52,728 bases of DNA from Burkholderiales bacterium. Lineage in GTDB: Bacteria; Pseudomonadota; Gammaproteobacteria; Burkholderiales; JAHFRG01. Below are positions 14,739 to 23,210 of the stretch, one piece after another (the first letter of the stretch is position 1; the number at the start of each line of letters is the position of its first letter). Under the pieces are notes generated by a model. The model saw nothing but the letters and a program-made list of their open reading frames with translations, was not told where the DNA came from and searched no databases. The position numbers and the translations under genes are program-made. The stretch is from the NCBI GenBank assembly GCA_035518095.1, contig DATIXX010000016.1:1-52728 (forward strand), in the 5' to 3' direction.

Positions 14739-16586
14739 ATGGCATGGCAAAAGCAAGTTCTACGGGTAAACCTGAGCGCGGGTACTTGCAAGGCTGAACC
14801 GCTCAATATGAAGTGGGCGCAGGATTATCTGGGCCAGCGAGGTTTGGCCACAAAATATCTAGTCGAAGAAATCAATCCCAGGGTGGACCCGTTATCTGCC
14901 GACAACAAAATGATTTATGCCACCGGCCCGTTGACCGGAACCATGGCTTCCACCGGCGCTCGCTATTCAGTGATTACCAAAGGACCGCTTACCGGGGCCA
15001 TCGCCTGTTCCAACTCGGGCGGCTATTTCGGTGCGGAACTCAAGATGGCCGGCTGGGACATGATCATTTTCGAAGGCAAATCGCCCAAGCCGGTCTACTT
15101 GCTTATCCAAGATGAAAAAGCCGAATTGTTGCCTGCAGAAAATTTCATTTGGGGCAAATCGGTATGGGACACCGAAGAACTCATCAAGAAAAGACATCAG
15201 GACCCGCTGATTCGCGTTTCATCCATCGGTCGCGCAGGAGAAAATAAGGTTCTTTTCGCTGCGATTGTGAATGACCTGCACCGCGCGGCCGGGCGCTCCG
15301 GGGTAGGCGCAGTGATGGGATCGAAAAACCTCAAAGCAGTTGCTGTGCGTGGCACCAAGGGCGTGACTGTCGCCAATCCGAAAGAGTTCATGAAAGCGAC
15401 GCGGGCCGCAAAGAAGGTATTGGCTGATAACGCGGTGACAGGACAAGGTTTGCCGAAATTCGGAACTCAGGTGTTGATGAATGTCATCAACGAAATTGGC
15501 GCCTCACCGACTCGCAACCATCGCGATGTGCAGTTTGAAGGCGCGGCCAAAATATCCGCTGAGGCGATGCATGAGAAGCGTCCAACCGACGGCAAAGCAA
15601 ATCTGGTAACCAACCAGGCTTGTTTCGGTTGCACCATCGCTTGCGGGCGCATCTCGAAGATCGACGAGACTCACTGGACGGTGAAGAATAAGCCTGAATA
15701 CTGGGGCGCATCAGGAGGGCTGGAATACGAAGCAGCTTGGGCTTTGGGCAACGACAACGGTGTTGACGACTTGGAAGCGCTGACCTACGCCAACTTCATC
15801 TGTAATGAGGACGGTATGGATCCAATTACTTTCGGTGCCACTGTGGCTGCCGCAATGGAGTTGTACGAAATGGGCGTGATTACCGAAAAAGATACCGGCA
15901 TTAAAGCGCCGTTCGGCTCCGCCGAAGCGTTGTGCAGGTTCACCGAGTGGACTGCACTTGGGGAAGGCTTCGGAAAAATTCTGGGTCTCGGTTCCAAACG
16001 TATGTGCGAAAAATATGGCCACCCTGAACTCTCGATGACGGTGAAAGGACAGGAGTTCCCGGCTTATGATTCTCGCGGCATCCAGGGCATTGGTTTGGCT
16101 TACGCCACTTCCAACCGAGGTGCGTGCCACCTGCGTGGCTACACTGTGGCTTCCGAAGTGATGGGTATCCCGGTTAAGACCGATCCGCTTACTACCGAGG
16201 GCAAGGCAGGACTCGTGAAGGCTTTTCAGGACGCAACGGCTGTAGTGGATTCTACCGGACTTTGCGTATTTACCACGTTCGCTTGGACCTTGAATGACAT
16301 TCAGCCGCAGGTTCAGGCGGCATGCGAAGGCGACTGGTCCTTGGAGAAGTTAAATCTGATGGGCGAACGCATCTGGAACATGGAGCGGGATTTCAACAAC
16401 GCTGCCGGATTTACTGCCAAAGACGACACGCTGCCGAAACGGCTGCTGACTGAAGCTGCCAAGACCGGACCCGCTAAAGGCAAGGTAAATGAACTTGGTA
16501 AGATGCTGCCGGAATACTACAAAGTGCGCGGCTGGACGCCGGAGGGTATCCCAACCAAAGAAACGAGGCAAAGATTGGGGCTGTAG
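14739..16586 (+). CDS. aorB: Tungsten-dependent aldehyde ferredoxin oxidoreductase, catalytic subunit (AorB-like)
   Basis: The catalytic subunit oxidises aldehydes to acids at a tungsten centre held by two non-nucleotide pterins. The chosen ATG at 14739 gives 615 residues, follows GAGGAGA by 8 bases and yields the family N-terminus (MAWQKQVLRVNL). The [4Fe-4S] ligands are C295-x2-C298-x3-C302 (CFGCTIAC) and Cys509 (STGLC), matching the spacing of the archaeal enzyme. The N-terminal beta domain has the ATGPLTGT and GRSGVGAVMGSKNLKA cofactor segments. A frame upstream to 14592 only overlaps aorA and was rejected. Confidence 0.95.
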   Translation: MAWQKQVLRVNLSAGTCKAEPLNMKWAQDYLGQRGLATKYLVEEINPRVDPLSADNKMIYATGPLTGTMASTGARYSVITKGPLTGAIACSNSGGYFGAELKMAGWDMIIFEGKSPKPVYLLIQDEKAELLPAENFIWGKSVWDTEELIKKRHQDPLIRVSSIGRAGENKVLFAAIVNDLHRAAGRSGVGAVMGSKNLKAVAVRGTKGVTVANPKEFMKATRAAKKVLADNAVTGQGLPKFGTQVLMNVINEIGASPTRNHRDVQFEGAAKISAEAMHEKRPTDGKANLVTNQACFGCTIACGRISKIDETHWTVKNKPEYWGASGGLEYEAAWALGNDNGVDDLEALTYANFICNEDGMDPITFGATVAAAMELYEMGVITEKDTGIKAPFGSAEALCRFTEWTALGEGFGKILGLGSKRMCEKYGHPELSMTVKGQEFPAYDSRGIQGIGLAYATSNRGACHLRGYTVASEVMGIPVKTDPLTTEGKAGLVKAFQDATAVVDSTGLCVFTTFAWTLNDIQPQVQAACEGDWSLEKLNLMGERIWNMERDFNNAAGFTAKDDTLPKRLLTEAAKTGPAKGKVNELGKMLPEYYKVRGWTPEGIPTKETRQRLGL

Positions 16587-16663
16587 GTTTCGCAGCACGA
16601 AAGGCAACGCAAAGGGGGAAAATGAAATTTATTTTCCCCCTTAATTTGGAGGACAGAATTGAC

Positions 16664-17932
16664 ATGAACTACGTGATTATAGGCAATGGACCTGCCGGAG
16701 TCATTGCCGCCGAAACCCTGCGCAAATGCGATCCTCACGGCGGAATTACTCTCATCGGGGACGAGCCGGAGCCACCGTACTCACGCATGGCGATACCCTA
16801 TTTACTTATTGGTGATATCCAGGAAGCCGGAACCTATCTACGCAAAGGCGCGAATCATTTCAAGAACCTCAAAATTGAACTGCTCGTCGCAAGAGCGGAG
16901 AAAGTTGACAGCAAAAATAAGAAAGTATTTTTGAACAACGGGAAAACCGTCAGTTACGGCAAGCTGCTGATCGCCAGTGGTTCCAGGCCGATTTCTCCGC
17001 CGATTAACGGCATAAACCTACCCGGAATTTATCCCTGCTGGACACTGGAGGACTCGCGCCACATCATGAAGCTTGCCAAAAAGGGCGCTCGCGTGTTGCA
17101 AATGGGAGCGGGCTTTATCGGCTGTATCATTCTGGAGGCGTTGGCGTCACGCGGCGTTGAGCTTACTGTGGTGGAAATGGGGAACCGCATGGTGCCGCGC
17201 ATGATGACTGAAGCGGCTGGCGGGCTCATCAAGAAATGGTGCGAAAAAAAGGGGGTCAAAGTATTTACCTCCACCAAAGTCGAGTCGATCGAGAAATCCA
17301 CCGATCGCATCAACCCGCTTAAAGTCAATTTGAGCAATGGTAAATCAATGGTTGTGGGCTTGGTGATCAGCGCAACCGGTGTGCGTCCCAACATCGAATT
17401 CCTAAAAGACAGCGGGGTCGTCACGGAGACCGGAATCAAGGTAGACGAAACGATGCAAACCAGTGTGCCAGGCGTTTACGCAGCGGGAGACGTGGCACAG
17501 GCTAAGGAGTTTTATACAGGCGCACAGCTAGTAAATGCGATTCAGCCAAATGCGGCAGATCAGGCGCGTATCGCCGCGCTCAACATGGCTGGCAAGGACG
17601 CAGCGTCGCAAGGTGCGATGGCGATCAACGTACTCAATACGTTGGGATTGATTTCATCCTCCTTTGGGCAATGGATGGGCGTAGCGGGAGGGGAGCATGC
17701 AGAGCTGCTTGACGCAGAGAACTATCGCTATCTGCACTTGGAATTCAAGGACGATATTCTCGTTGGCGCGACCAGCCTGGGGCTCACTCAGCATGTTGGA
17801 GTAATCCGCGGCTTGATTCAGGGAAAAATACGCCTGGAGCAATGGAAGGATCGTTTGCTTAAGGATCCTACGCGTATCATGGATGCGTATCTGGCCCGCA
17901 CCCAAGGAACAAATTTCAAATTGGCTGCATGA
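16664..17932 (+). CDS. aorC: FAD/NAD-dependent oxidoreductase subunit of the aldehyde oxidoreductase (AorC-like)
   Basis: A 422-residue flavoprotein of the pyridine nucleotide-disulfide reductase fold. It has the N-terminal FAD motif IGNGPAGVIAAE, a second dinucleotide motif (MGAGFIGCIILE) at about residue 160 for NAD, the ATGVRPN segment and a GVYAAGDVAQ block. In AorABC enzymes this subunit exchanges electrons with NAD, so aldehyde oxidation can reduce NAD. I chose the ATG at 16664 since GGAGG lies 11 bases upstream and the frame upstream is non-conserved. Its stop overlaps the next start (ATGA). Confidence 0.9.
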   Translation: MNYVIIGNGPAGVIAAETLRKCDPHGGITLIGDEPEPPYSRMAIPYLLIGDIQEAGTYLRKGANHFKNLKIELLVARAEKVDSKNKKVFLNNGKTVSYGKLLIASGSRPISPPINGINLPGIYPCWTLEDSRHIMKLAKKGARVLQMGAGFIGCIILEALASRGVELTVVEMGNRMVPRMMTEAAGGLIKKWCEKKGVKVFTSTKVESIEKSTDRINPLKVNLSNGKSMVVGLVISATGVRPNIEFLKDSGVVTETGIKVDETMQTSVPGVYAAGDVAQAKEFYTGAQLVNAIQPNAADQARIAALNMAGKDAASQGAMAINVLNTLGLISSSFGQWMGVAGGEHAELLDAENYRYLHLEFKDDILVGATSLGLTQHVGVIRGLIQGKIRLEQWKDRLLKDPTRIMDAYLARTQGTNFKLAA

Positions 17933-18180
17933 AAATCAAATTCAAGTTGTTTGCCAATCTTGCAGATTTCTTGCCGCAACCTTCCAAAACGAATTCCGTG
18001 GAACTTGAAGTTGCAGCAGGTTCTACTATCCAGTCGGTTATTGAACAGTTCCGGCTTCCTAGCCAGTTAGTGCATCTGGTGCTGGTGAACGGACTTTATG
18101 TTTATCCGACCGCCCGCGTTAGCACGAAACTAAAAGAGGGCGACGTCCTGGCCATTTGGCCGCCTATCGCCGGCGGCTGA
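17929..18180 (+). CDS. aorD: MoaD/ThiS-like sulfur carrier of the aldehyde oxidoreductase operon (AorD-like)
   Basis: An 83-residue ubiquitin-fold protein ending in PPIAGG, the C-terminal Gly-Gly that is adenylated and thiocarboxylated in MoaD. It is translationally coupled to aorC by an ATGA overlap. A second, separate MoaD is encoded at 23733, so this one is probably dedicated to pterin sulfur transfer for the tungsten enzyme, as MoaD-like genes in other aor operons are thought to be; that assignment is inference. Confidence 0.85.
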   Translation: MKIKFKLFANLADFLPQPSKTNSVELEVAAGSTIQSVIEQFRLPSQLVHLVLVNGLYVYPTARVSTKLKEGDVLAIWPPIAGG

Positions 18181-18181
18181 C

Positions 18182-18475
18182 ATGAAGCGCGAATTGAGCC
18201 TGAGGCGTGAAATGACTATTAGTCACGCCGATTTTCTGCGCACCCTGCCTTCCGCCTTGAAGAATAAGGAATACGCAGTAAACGGGGACGAAATACGGGT
18301 GGAATCGGAAGACCGACGGCTGCAGATTATATTATCTCCCGAGTCGTCGCGTAATTTGGGTTCGGTGTCATTGCCCGTGACCCGGGTAGAATTTATTTTT
18401 TCAGGTTATTCGGAGCACCGGGTACAGCGGTTTATGGAGCGTTTCGATATGGTTTACCGGCGGGGCGGAGGATAA
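18182..18475 (+). CDS. Uncharacterised 97-residue protein at the end of the aor operon
   Basis: A 97-residue soluble protein that starts 1 base after the aorD-like stop, so the two belong to the same transcription unit. It is basic and predicted alpha/beta, with segments such as VNGDEIRVE and a strand-rich middle. Its end, RRGGG, is glycine-rich. No metal-binding cysteines, signal peptide or known domain were recognised. The strict linkage suggests a maturation or adaptor role for the tungsten enzyme, possibly with the MoaD-like partner; this is not shown by the sequence. Confidence 0.75.
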   Translation: MKRELSLRREMTISHADFLRTLPSALKNKEYAVNGDEIRVESEDRRLQIILSPESSRNLGSVSLPVTRVEFIFSGYSEHRVQRFMERFDMVYRRGGG

Positions 18476-18516
18476 GCTCTCAAGATCGATTTTGATTGCA
18501 GTTCCTCGAAGGCAAG

Positions 18517-19608
18517 CTAACTGGGGTCGGTCTTTAATCGGGGGAAAACCTTTGTAAGCGGCGTAATTTCACCCGCATGTGCCGCATCGTACCCGGGCAG
18601 GCCGGAGATCATGTTCTTAAACTCGCTGCTTTGTATCGCCGAAATTAGCCCTTTGAACGCGGGTAAATGTATTCTGTTTTGCCGGGTGATCAGAAAATAA
18701 CGCTCGCTCGCAATCGGTACGAAATCCAGCTCGAATTGCCTGGCGACAGCTTCTATACCCACCCCTGCGTCGGCTTTGCCGCTCGCAACAGTCGCGGCTA
18801 CCGCAGCATGCGTAAATTCTTCGTGGTGTATTCCTTGAATCTTATTCTTCTCGACTCCGGCCTCGTCTAACAGCATATCCAGGAGCAAACGTGTTCCTGA
18901 GCCCTGTTGACGATTAACAAAGCGCACACCTTGTTTGGCGAGGTCACTGATAGCGTAAATTTTTTTCGGGTTCCCGGTTGCCAGGATCAGTCCCTGCTGA
19001 CGGGTAACAAATTCCACGAGTTTCTGACTCCGCGGTTTAAGCCATTTGCGATAGCGCAGCAGCACATTTTTACTGCCGATGGATTCGGGGATATGAAATC
19101 CCGCTACATCACACTGCGAGCGCGCCAATGATGCAAGACAATCAAGGCTGCCGCGGAATTGCAGCTCGATACGCGGGCCGTTTACGCGTTGGTTAAGCAT
19201 CTCGCGTAATTCAGCCAACGCAAGGTCATGGCTCGCATGAACTCGGAGCACTGGCCGCCCGTCTACAAGTGTGTCATTCAGTTCCAACTCCAGCTCGGAA
19301 GCTAGGTTCTCAAGCTGCGGACCCAAACGGGCTCGTACTTTCTGGTCGGCCCAAAGCAATTTTTCCCCAAATGACGTGAGACGCGCGCCCCGTCCACGTT
19401 CCAAAACGGCAACAGGTTGACCCAGCAGTTCGGACCATTTACCGATGAGATTCCAAAGGTGCCGGTAAGATAAGCCTATGATGGGCGCCGCTTTATTGAG
19501 CGAACCGGTGCGGTGTATTGCCTCGAGCAGGCTAAAAATCTGCTGTCCGGTTGCTCCTTCGGAAGCATTTCCGATTGACCACTGACAATCCAACTTGACC
19601 TGAATCAT
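18517..19608 (-). CDS. ModE-type HTH regulator fused to a PBP-like domain
   Basis: A 363-residue regulator. Residues of about 20-90 form a ModE/LysR-like winged helix-turn-helix (SLNKAAPIIGLSYRHLWNLIGKW). About residues 120-345 form a periplasmic-binding-protein-like domain of the COG1910 type (FVNRQQGSGTRLLLD, GKADAGVGIEAVA) in place of ModE's molybdate-binding TOBE domains. Proteins of this design occur beside molybdate/tungstate transport or molybdoenzyme genes and likely sense the oxyanion or a related ligand. It lies between the aor operon and the tungstate transporter. An ATG with no Shine-Dalgarno follows a run of palindromes, and a stop codon immediately precedes it in frame. Confidence 0.88.
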   Translation of the reverse strand: MIQVKLDCQWSIGNASEGATGQQIFSLLEAIHRTGSLNKAAPIIGLSYRHLWNLIGKWSELLGQPVAVLERGRGARLTSFGEKLLWADQKVRARLGPQLENLASELELELNDTLVDGRPVLRVHASHDLALAELREMLNQRVNGPRIELQFRGSLDCLASLARSQCDVAGFHIPESIGSKNVLLRYRKWLKPRSQKLVEFVTRQQGLILATGNPKKIYAISDLAKQGVRFVNRQQGSGTRLLLDMLLDEAGVEKNKIQGIHHEEFTHAAVAATVASGKADAGVGIEAVARQFELDFVPIASERYFLITRQNRIHLPAFKGLISAIQSSEFKNMISGLPGYDAAHAGEITPLTKVFPRLKTDPS

Positions 19609-19610
19609 TT

Positions 19611-19680
19611 ATGAATGATAATTCATATTTGATTATCAAACAATAACTCCTAATATGTTAACGGTAATTTGCAATCAAAT
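19611..19680. promoter_or_regulatory. Palindrome cluster at the regulator promoter, probable operators
   Basis: Three inverted repeats lie immediately upstream of the ModE-PBP regulator start: ATGAAT-GATA-ATTCAT (19611-19626), TTTGAT-T-ATCAAA (19628-19640) and ATTTG-CAAT-CAAAT (19667-19680). The first begins 2 bases upstream of the start codon, in place of a ribosome site. The second is not an FNR box because its half sites are 1, not 4, bases apart. Autoregulation is the simplest reading. The only other gene-like element on the far side is the degraded modA-like gene. Confidence 0.55.
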
Positions 19681-19771
19681 ATGTAATTGCTCGCCAGACT
19701 AAATTAAAAAAATGCTCACGGGATTGCGATTTTTAGCTGCAATTGTCTTGCGAGTCGGAACTCCCGGTTAG

Positions 19772-20436
19772 CCTGGCGCGCTACGCATCTTTACGGCAGG
19801 TCATTGGTCTGCCATGGCCGAGCTAACGGAAACTTATACGGCCAAAGGAGGGGCATGATTTGAGCTAATTTACGGATCTTTGGGTGCCTTAAGGAAGCAA
19901 TTCGAAAGCAATAATATTCCGGTTTGTGGGCTTTTCTATCCCTCGAGCACACCGGACCTATTACCGTCCGGGAATTCTGCGGAGGGCCTCAGTGTTTGCC
20001 GAGAACTCCCTATTTCTCAAGGCCGGATCCGGAACCCGCTTGGATCAGCAAAACATAATCGAACTTATCCTTGACCCAAAAATTCGCTTGGGCGCATCAG
20101 CGCCTAAAATCGAAACTGCGTGTGACCACACCCGGTATTTGCTTATGGCAATTGACACCAAGCGGCTTGATGCTTTCAAAATTCAATCGGAACCGGCGAT
20201 TCAGCTAATGGAAATTGACGTCGACACAAAGCAAAAAACGCTCCCCCAGGCTATGATCTTCGAGCAAAAAAGTTGACGTTTTTATGTCGTGTTGCACCAA
20301 CGCCGAAGCGATGGCAAAAGCGGTTGACAATTTGAGCTGGTCGCGTTCTTTAAATGCCGCGAATAAAAGAGGAACCTCGGCCATAAGCGTCGCGTTTACC
20401 GCAGAAGAAACTGCATCTCGCGAAATACGGTTTTAA
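19772..20436 (+). pseudogene. Degenerate ModA-like molybdate/oxyanion-binding protein
   Basis: Three reading frames joined end to end give a modA-like protein. Segment one (19772 to about 19985) reads LRIFTAGHWSAMAELTETYTA, then a stop at 19856-19858, then a continuation into FELIYGSLGALRKQFES. Segment two, shifted to the frame of 19926-20276, reads VFAENSLFLKAGSGTRLD, then LILDPKIRLGASAPKIE. Segment three, shifted again from 20272, reads KVDVFMSCCTNAEAMAKAV and runs to TAA at 20434-20436. This order (AGSL..., FARNRL..., DP..RLGTSTPK, ADIFITYCTNA) is that of ModA-type binding proteins. No signal peptide or start remains. It has one stop and at least two frameshifts, so it is dead. Confidence 0.75.
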
Positions 20437-20472
20437 TAACTTGCCAATCAACTCATAAGAAAGGAGAGCAAA

Positions 20473-21303
20473 ATGGAACGTATTCTTAAGGCGCTGACAC
20501 TAGGCTTGCTTTGGCTATCACTTGCCGGCACTACCTACGCGGCAAAGGATATTCGGCTCGCGACAACCACCAGTACGGAAAATTCCGGGCTGCTTAAGTT
20601 TCTGCTCCCCAAATTCGAGGCTCAATACGGAGCCAAAGTGCGCGTCATTGCGGTGGGAACTGGAAACGCCCTCAAGCTCGGCGAAAACGGCGACGTGGAC
20701 GTGGTAATGGTGCATGCCCGTCCTTCGGAAGATAAATTCGTTGCCGCGGGCTACGGCGTGAACCGCAGAGACATCATGTATAACGATTTCATCATCGTTG
20801 GGCCGGCCAACGACCCCGCTAAAATTGCAGGCACGAAAGATGCGGTAGCAGCGTTTAAGAAAATCGCCGAAACCCGATCTGAATTTATTTCTCGCGGTGA
20901 TGATTCGGGTACCAACAAAAAAGAAAAGATTTTCTGGGAGGAAGCGGGAATCACGCCTAAGGGCGACTGGTACATTTCCGCAGGCCAAGGTATGGGGGCC
21001 GTGCTCACGATGGCCGGGGAGCGGCAGGCCTATACGCTCACCGACCGGGCAACGTATTCCACGTTTCGTGCTAAGACGGGACTAACAGCGCTGGTCGAAG
21101 GTGATCCAAAACTCTTTAACCCGTATGGCGTGATCGCGGTCAATCCCAAGAGATATCCGGACGTCAACTACTTGGGCGCGATGGCCTTCATCGCATGGCT
21201 GACTTCGCCGGAAGGCCAAAAGGAAATCGGTAGTTACACATTAAACGGCCTCCAACTTTTTCATCCGGATGCAAACAGCCAACCTGACAAAGAGTGTCAG
21301 TAA
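20473..21303 (+). CDS. tupA: Tungstate ABC transporter substrate-binding protein TupA
   Basis: A 276-residue periplasmic binding protein with a signal peptide (cleavage near TYAAK) and the TupA oxyanion-site signature TTTSTENSGLL just after it. Further family blocks are GDVDVVMVHARPSE, FISRGDDSGTNKKE and the ADRATYS-like TDRATYSTF. TupA proteins bind tungstate with very high affinity and selectivity over molybdate. A good ribosome site (AAGGAGAGC) precedes the ATG. It leads a cluster with a molbindin, permease and ATPase, and directly supports the tungsten-dependent aldehyde enzyme. Confidence 0.95.
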   Translation: MERILKALTLGLLWLSLAGTTYAAKDIRLATTTSTENSGLLKFLLPKFEAQYGAKVRVIAVGTGNALKLGENGDVDVVMVHARPSEDKFVAAGYGVNRRDIMYNDFIIVGPANDPAKIAGTKDAVAAFKKIAETRSEFISRGDDSGTNKKEKIFWEEAGITPKGDWYISAGQGMGAVLTMAGERQAYTLTDRATYSTFRAKTGLTALVEGDPKLFNPYGVIAVNPKRYPDVNYLGAMAFIAWLTSPEGQKEIGSYTLNGLQLFHPDANSQPDKECQ

Positions 21304-21446
21304 CGAATTTGCTGCGAAGCTCAAACCGGATAGTCAGTGTGCATTTGGAAGGAGGGGCAGTTCTCTTGGTTTGGGTGGACAGGGCCGGTTTTATGCACAT
21401 GATATGATTCAACCTCCGTTCGATAAACCTTAACCAGGAGGCAAAC

Positions 21447-21656
21447 GTGAAAATCAGTGCACGCAATTCGCTTAAGGGCAGAGTGACCAAATTAGTGAAA
21501 GGTCCGGTCAGTACCGAAATAAGTGTTCTGGTCGCGCCAGACATCGAAATTGTTTCTTCGCTAACCACGGCTTCGGCGAAGAGGTTGCAATTGAAAAAGG
21601 GGTCCAAGGTATACGCCATCATCAAAGCCAGTAGCGTCATGATTGCGACGGATTGA
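21447..21656 (+). CDS. Single-domain TOBE molbindin (Mop-like)
   Basis: A 69-residue protein made of one TOBE domain (SARNSLKGRVTKLVKGPVS... KGSKVYAIIKASSVMIAT). Such molbindins assemble into hexamers that store or buffer molybdate or tungstate in the cytoplasm. The start is GTG, six bases after AGGAGG. It sits between tupA and tupB, 143 bases after the tupA stop, an uncommon position that suggests it handles newly imported tungstate. No ATPase or DNA-binding domain is attached. Confidence 0.9.
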   Translation: MKISARNSLKGRVTKLVKGPVSTEISVLVAPDIEIVSSLTTASAKRLQLKKGSKVYAIIKASSVMIATD

Positions 21657-21678
21657 AACCGCGTTAGTCCAGCTAAGA

Positions 21679-22374
21679 ATGGATCTACTGGAGCCCACTC
21701 GCGAGGCATTTTACTTGCTGTTTACCGGCGACGCGGAGTTGTGGCGCATCATCTCTATCTCGTTGCGGGTTTCCTTGACAGCCATGCTCGTTGTATCCCC
21801 GGTTGCAATCGCGGCGGGTTTTATTCTTGCCACTGTTCCGTTTACAGGCCGGCGGACGCTGGTCATTTTGATCCAAGGGCTGTTGTCTTCACCGACCGTG
21901 GTCGTGGGCTTATTGTTGTATCTCTTACTTTCACGGCAGGGTCCGTTTGGCGAATGGCATTTGCTGTTCACGCAAAAAGCAATGATGATTGGCCAAGCCA
22001 TCATCGCCTTGCCAGTATTAGTGGCATTCACATTGTCGGCGGTGCAGGGAGCCGACCCGCGCGCGCATGAAACCGCGTTAAGCCTTGGCGCGGGCACCGC
22101 GCGCGCGGCGCTGACCACCCTTCTTGAAGTGCGTTTTGGCGTCATGGCTGCCGTTTTCAACGCCTTCGGCCGAGTGTTTTCGGAAATCGGCTGTTCATTG
22201 ATGGTTGGGGGCAATATAGCGGGGCTCACCCGCAATATCCCGACTGCGATTGCTCTTGAAACCAGCAAAGGCGGGTTTGCCGAGGGCATTGCCTTGGGAT
22301 TTGTTTTGCTGGCGACGGCTTTTGGAGTGAATTACGCTTTAGCATTTCTGCAAGGGGAGGGCGGTCTCAAATGA
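21679..22374 (+). CDS. tupB: Tungstate ABC transporter permease TupB
   Basis: A 231-residue inner-membrane permease with about five or six hydrophobic segments and the EAA-type cytoplasmic loop (AHETALSLGAGTARA) that contacts the ATPase. I chose the ATG at 21679, giving MDLLEPTREAF; a longer TTG-start reading from 21643 would begin inside the molbindin gene. Its stop overlaps the tupC start (ATGA). Gene order and the neighbouring TupA assign tungstate as the substrate. Confidence 0.93.
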   Translation: MDLLEPTREAFYLLFTGDAELWRIISISLRVSLTAMLVVSPVAIAAGFILATVPFTGRRTLVILIQGLLSSPTVVVGLLLYLLLSRQGPFGEWHLLFTQKAMMIGQAIIALPVLVAFTLSAVQGADPRAHETALSLGAGTARAALTTLLEVRFGVMAAVFNAFGRVFSEIGCSLMVGGNIAGLTRNIPTAIALETSKGGFAEGIALGFVLLATAFGVNYALAFLQGEGGLK

Positions 22375-23057
22375 GCGCGCCCTTGCTGCTCGTGGAAGGC
22401 GTGTTGAAAAGCTACGGCCCAAGATTGATTCTGGATATCGATAAACTGGAGTTGTACGCAGGAGAAAGTTATGTAATAACCGGCGACAATGGGGTAGGCA
22501 AAAGTACCTTGCTGAGAATCCTCTGCGGCTTGGAGAAGGCGCAGGTCAGAACATATGAGTTCGAAGGCAAATCGGTATCGATAGAAAATTTCCCGCCGGA
22601 ACTGCGGCGCGAAATTATTTACGTGCACCAGCAGCCGTACCTATTTAAAACCAGTATTGACGGCAATATTGCCTACGGCCTTAAAGCCCGCGGAATTCCG
22701 AGGCTACAGCGCGAGGCGCTGGTAAAGGAGGCCATGGAATGGGCGGGCGTAGCCAATCTTGATCATGTGCCCCCGCAAAAACTTTCCGGCGGCGAAAAAC
22801 AGCGCATTGCGCTGGCACGGGCCAAAGTGCTGAACCCGAAACTTTTTTTATTGGACGAACCGACTGCAAATCTGGATGCCGAAGCGCGGCGCCAGACCGT
22901 ACAGCTAATTCAGCGAATGTGTCTGGATAACAATTGCGTCTTGATCGCGTGCCACGATTACGAACTGATTAATCTTCCGCGCATGCGCCGCATGACCTTG
23001 TCGGATTGCCGTCTTGCTCTGCAAGCCGCAACGGAACCGAGAAGGCGGACTGTCTAG
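22371..23057 (+). CDS. tupC: Tungstate ABC transporter ATP-binding protein TupC
   Basis: A 228-residue ABC ATPase with Walker A GDNGVGKST, signature LSGGEKQRIALARA, Walker B LFLLDEP and the switch His in ACHD. It has no C-terminal TOBE extension, unlike ModC, so metal sensing may be done by the separate molbindin. It is coupled to tupB by a four-base overlap. A gap of about 150 bases then precedes mobB. Confidence 0.95.
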   Translation: MSAPLLLVEGVLKSYGPRLILDIDKLELYAGESYVITGDNGVGKSTLLRILCGLEKAQVRTYEFEGKSVSIENFPPELRREIIYVHQQPYLFKTSIDGNIAYGLKARGIPRLQREALVKEAMEWAGVANLDHVPPQKLSGGEKQRIALARAKVLNPKLFLLDEPTANLDAEARRQTVQLIQRMCLDNNCVLIACHDYELINLPRMRRMTLSDCRLALQAATEPRRRTV

Positions 23058-23210
23058 GGCAAAATAAGCATTTGTTTCGAAACCGTTTGTGTCCGGATTC
23101 GGTTTGAGCAAAATATCTAACCATGTTTAAATGAGCGCATGCAACAGATCTACGAGTTCTGGGCAAGCGCAAGGTAAACTTGTGCCGTTTAAGGCGTCCA
23201 AACTGTGTTT

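Noticed and set aside
19628..19640. TTTGATTATCAAA as an FNR/Anr box
   Set aside because: FNR half sites TTGAT and ATCAA must be 4 bases apart; here they are separated by 1.
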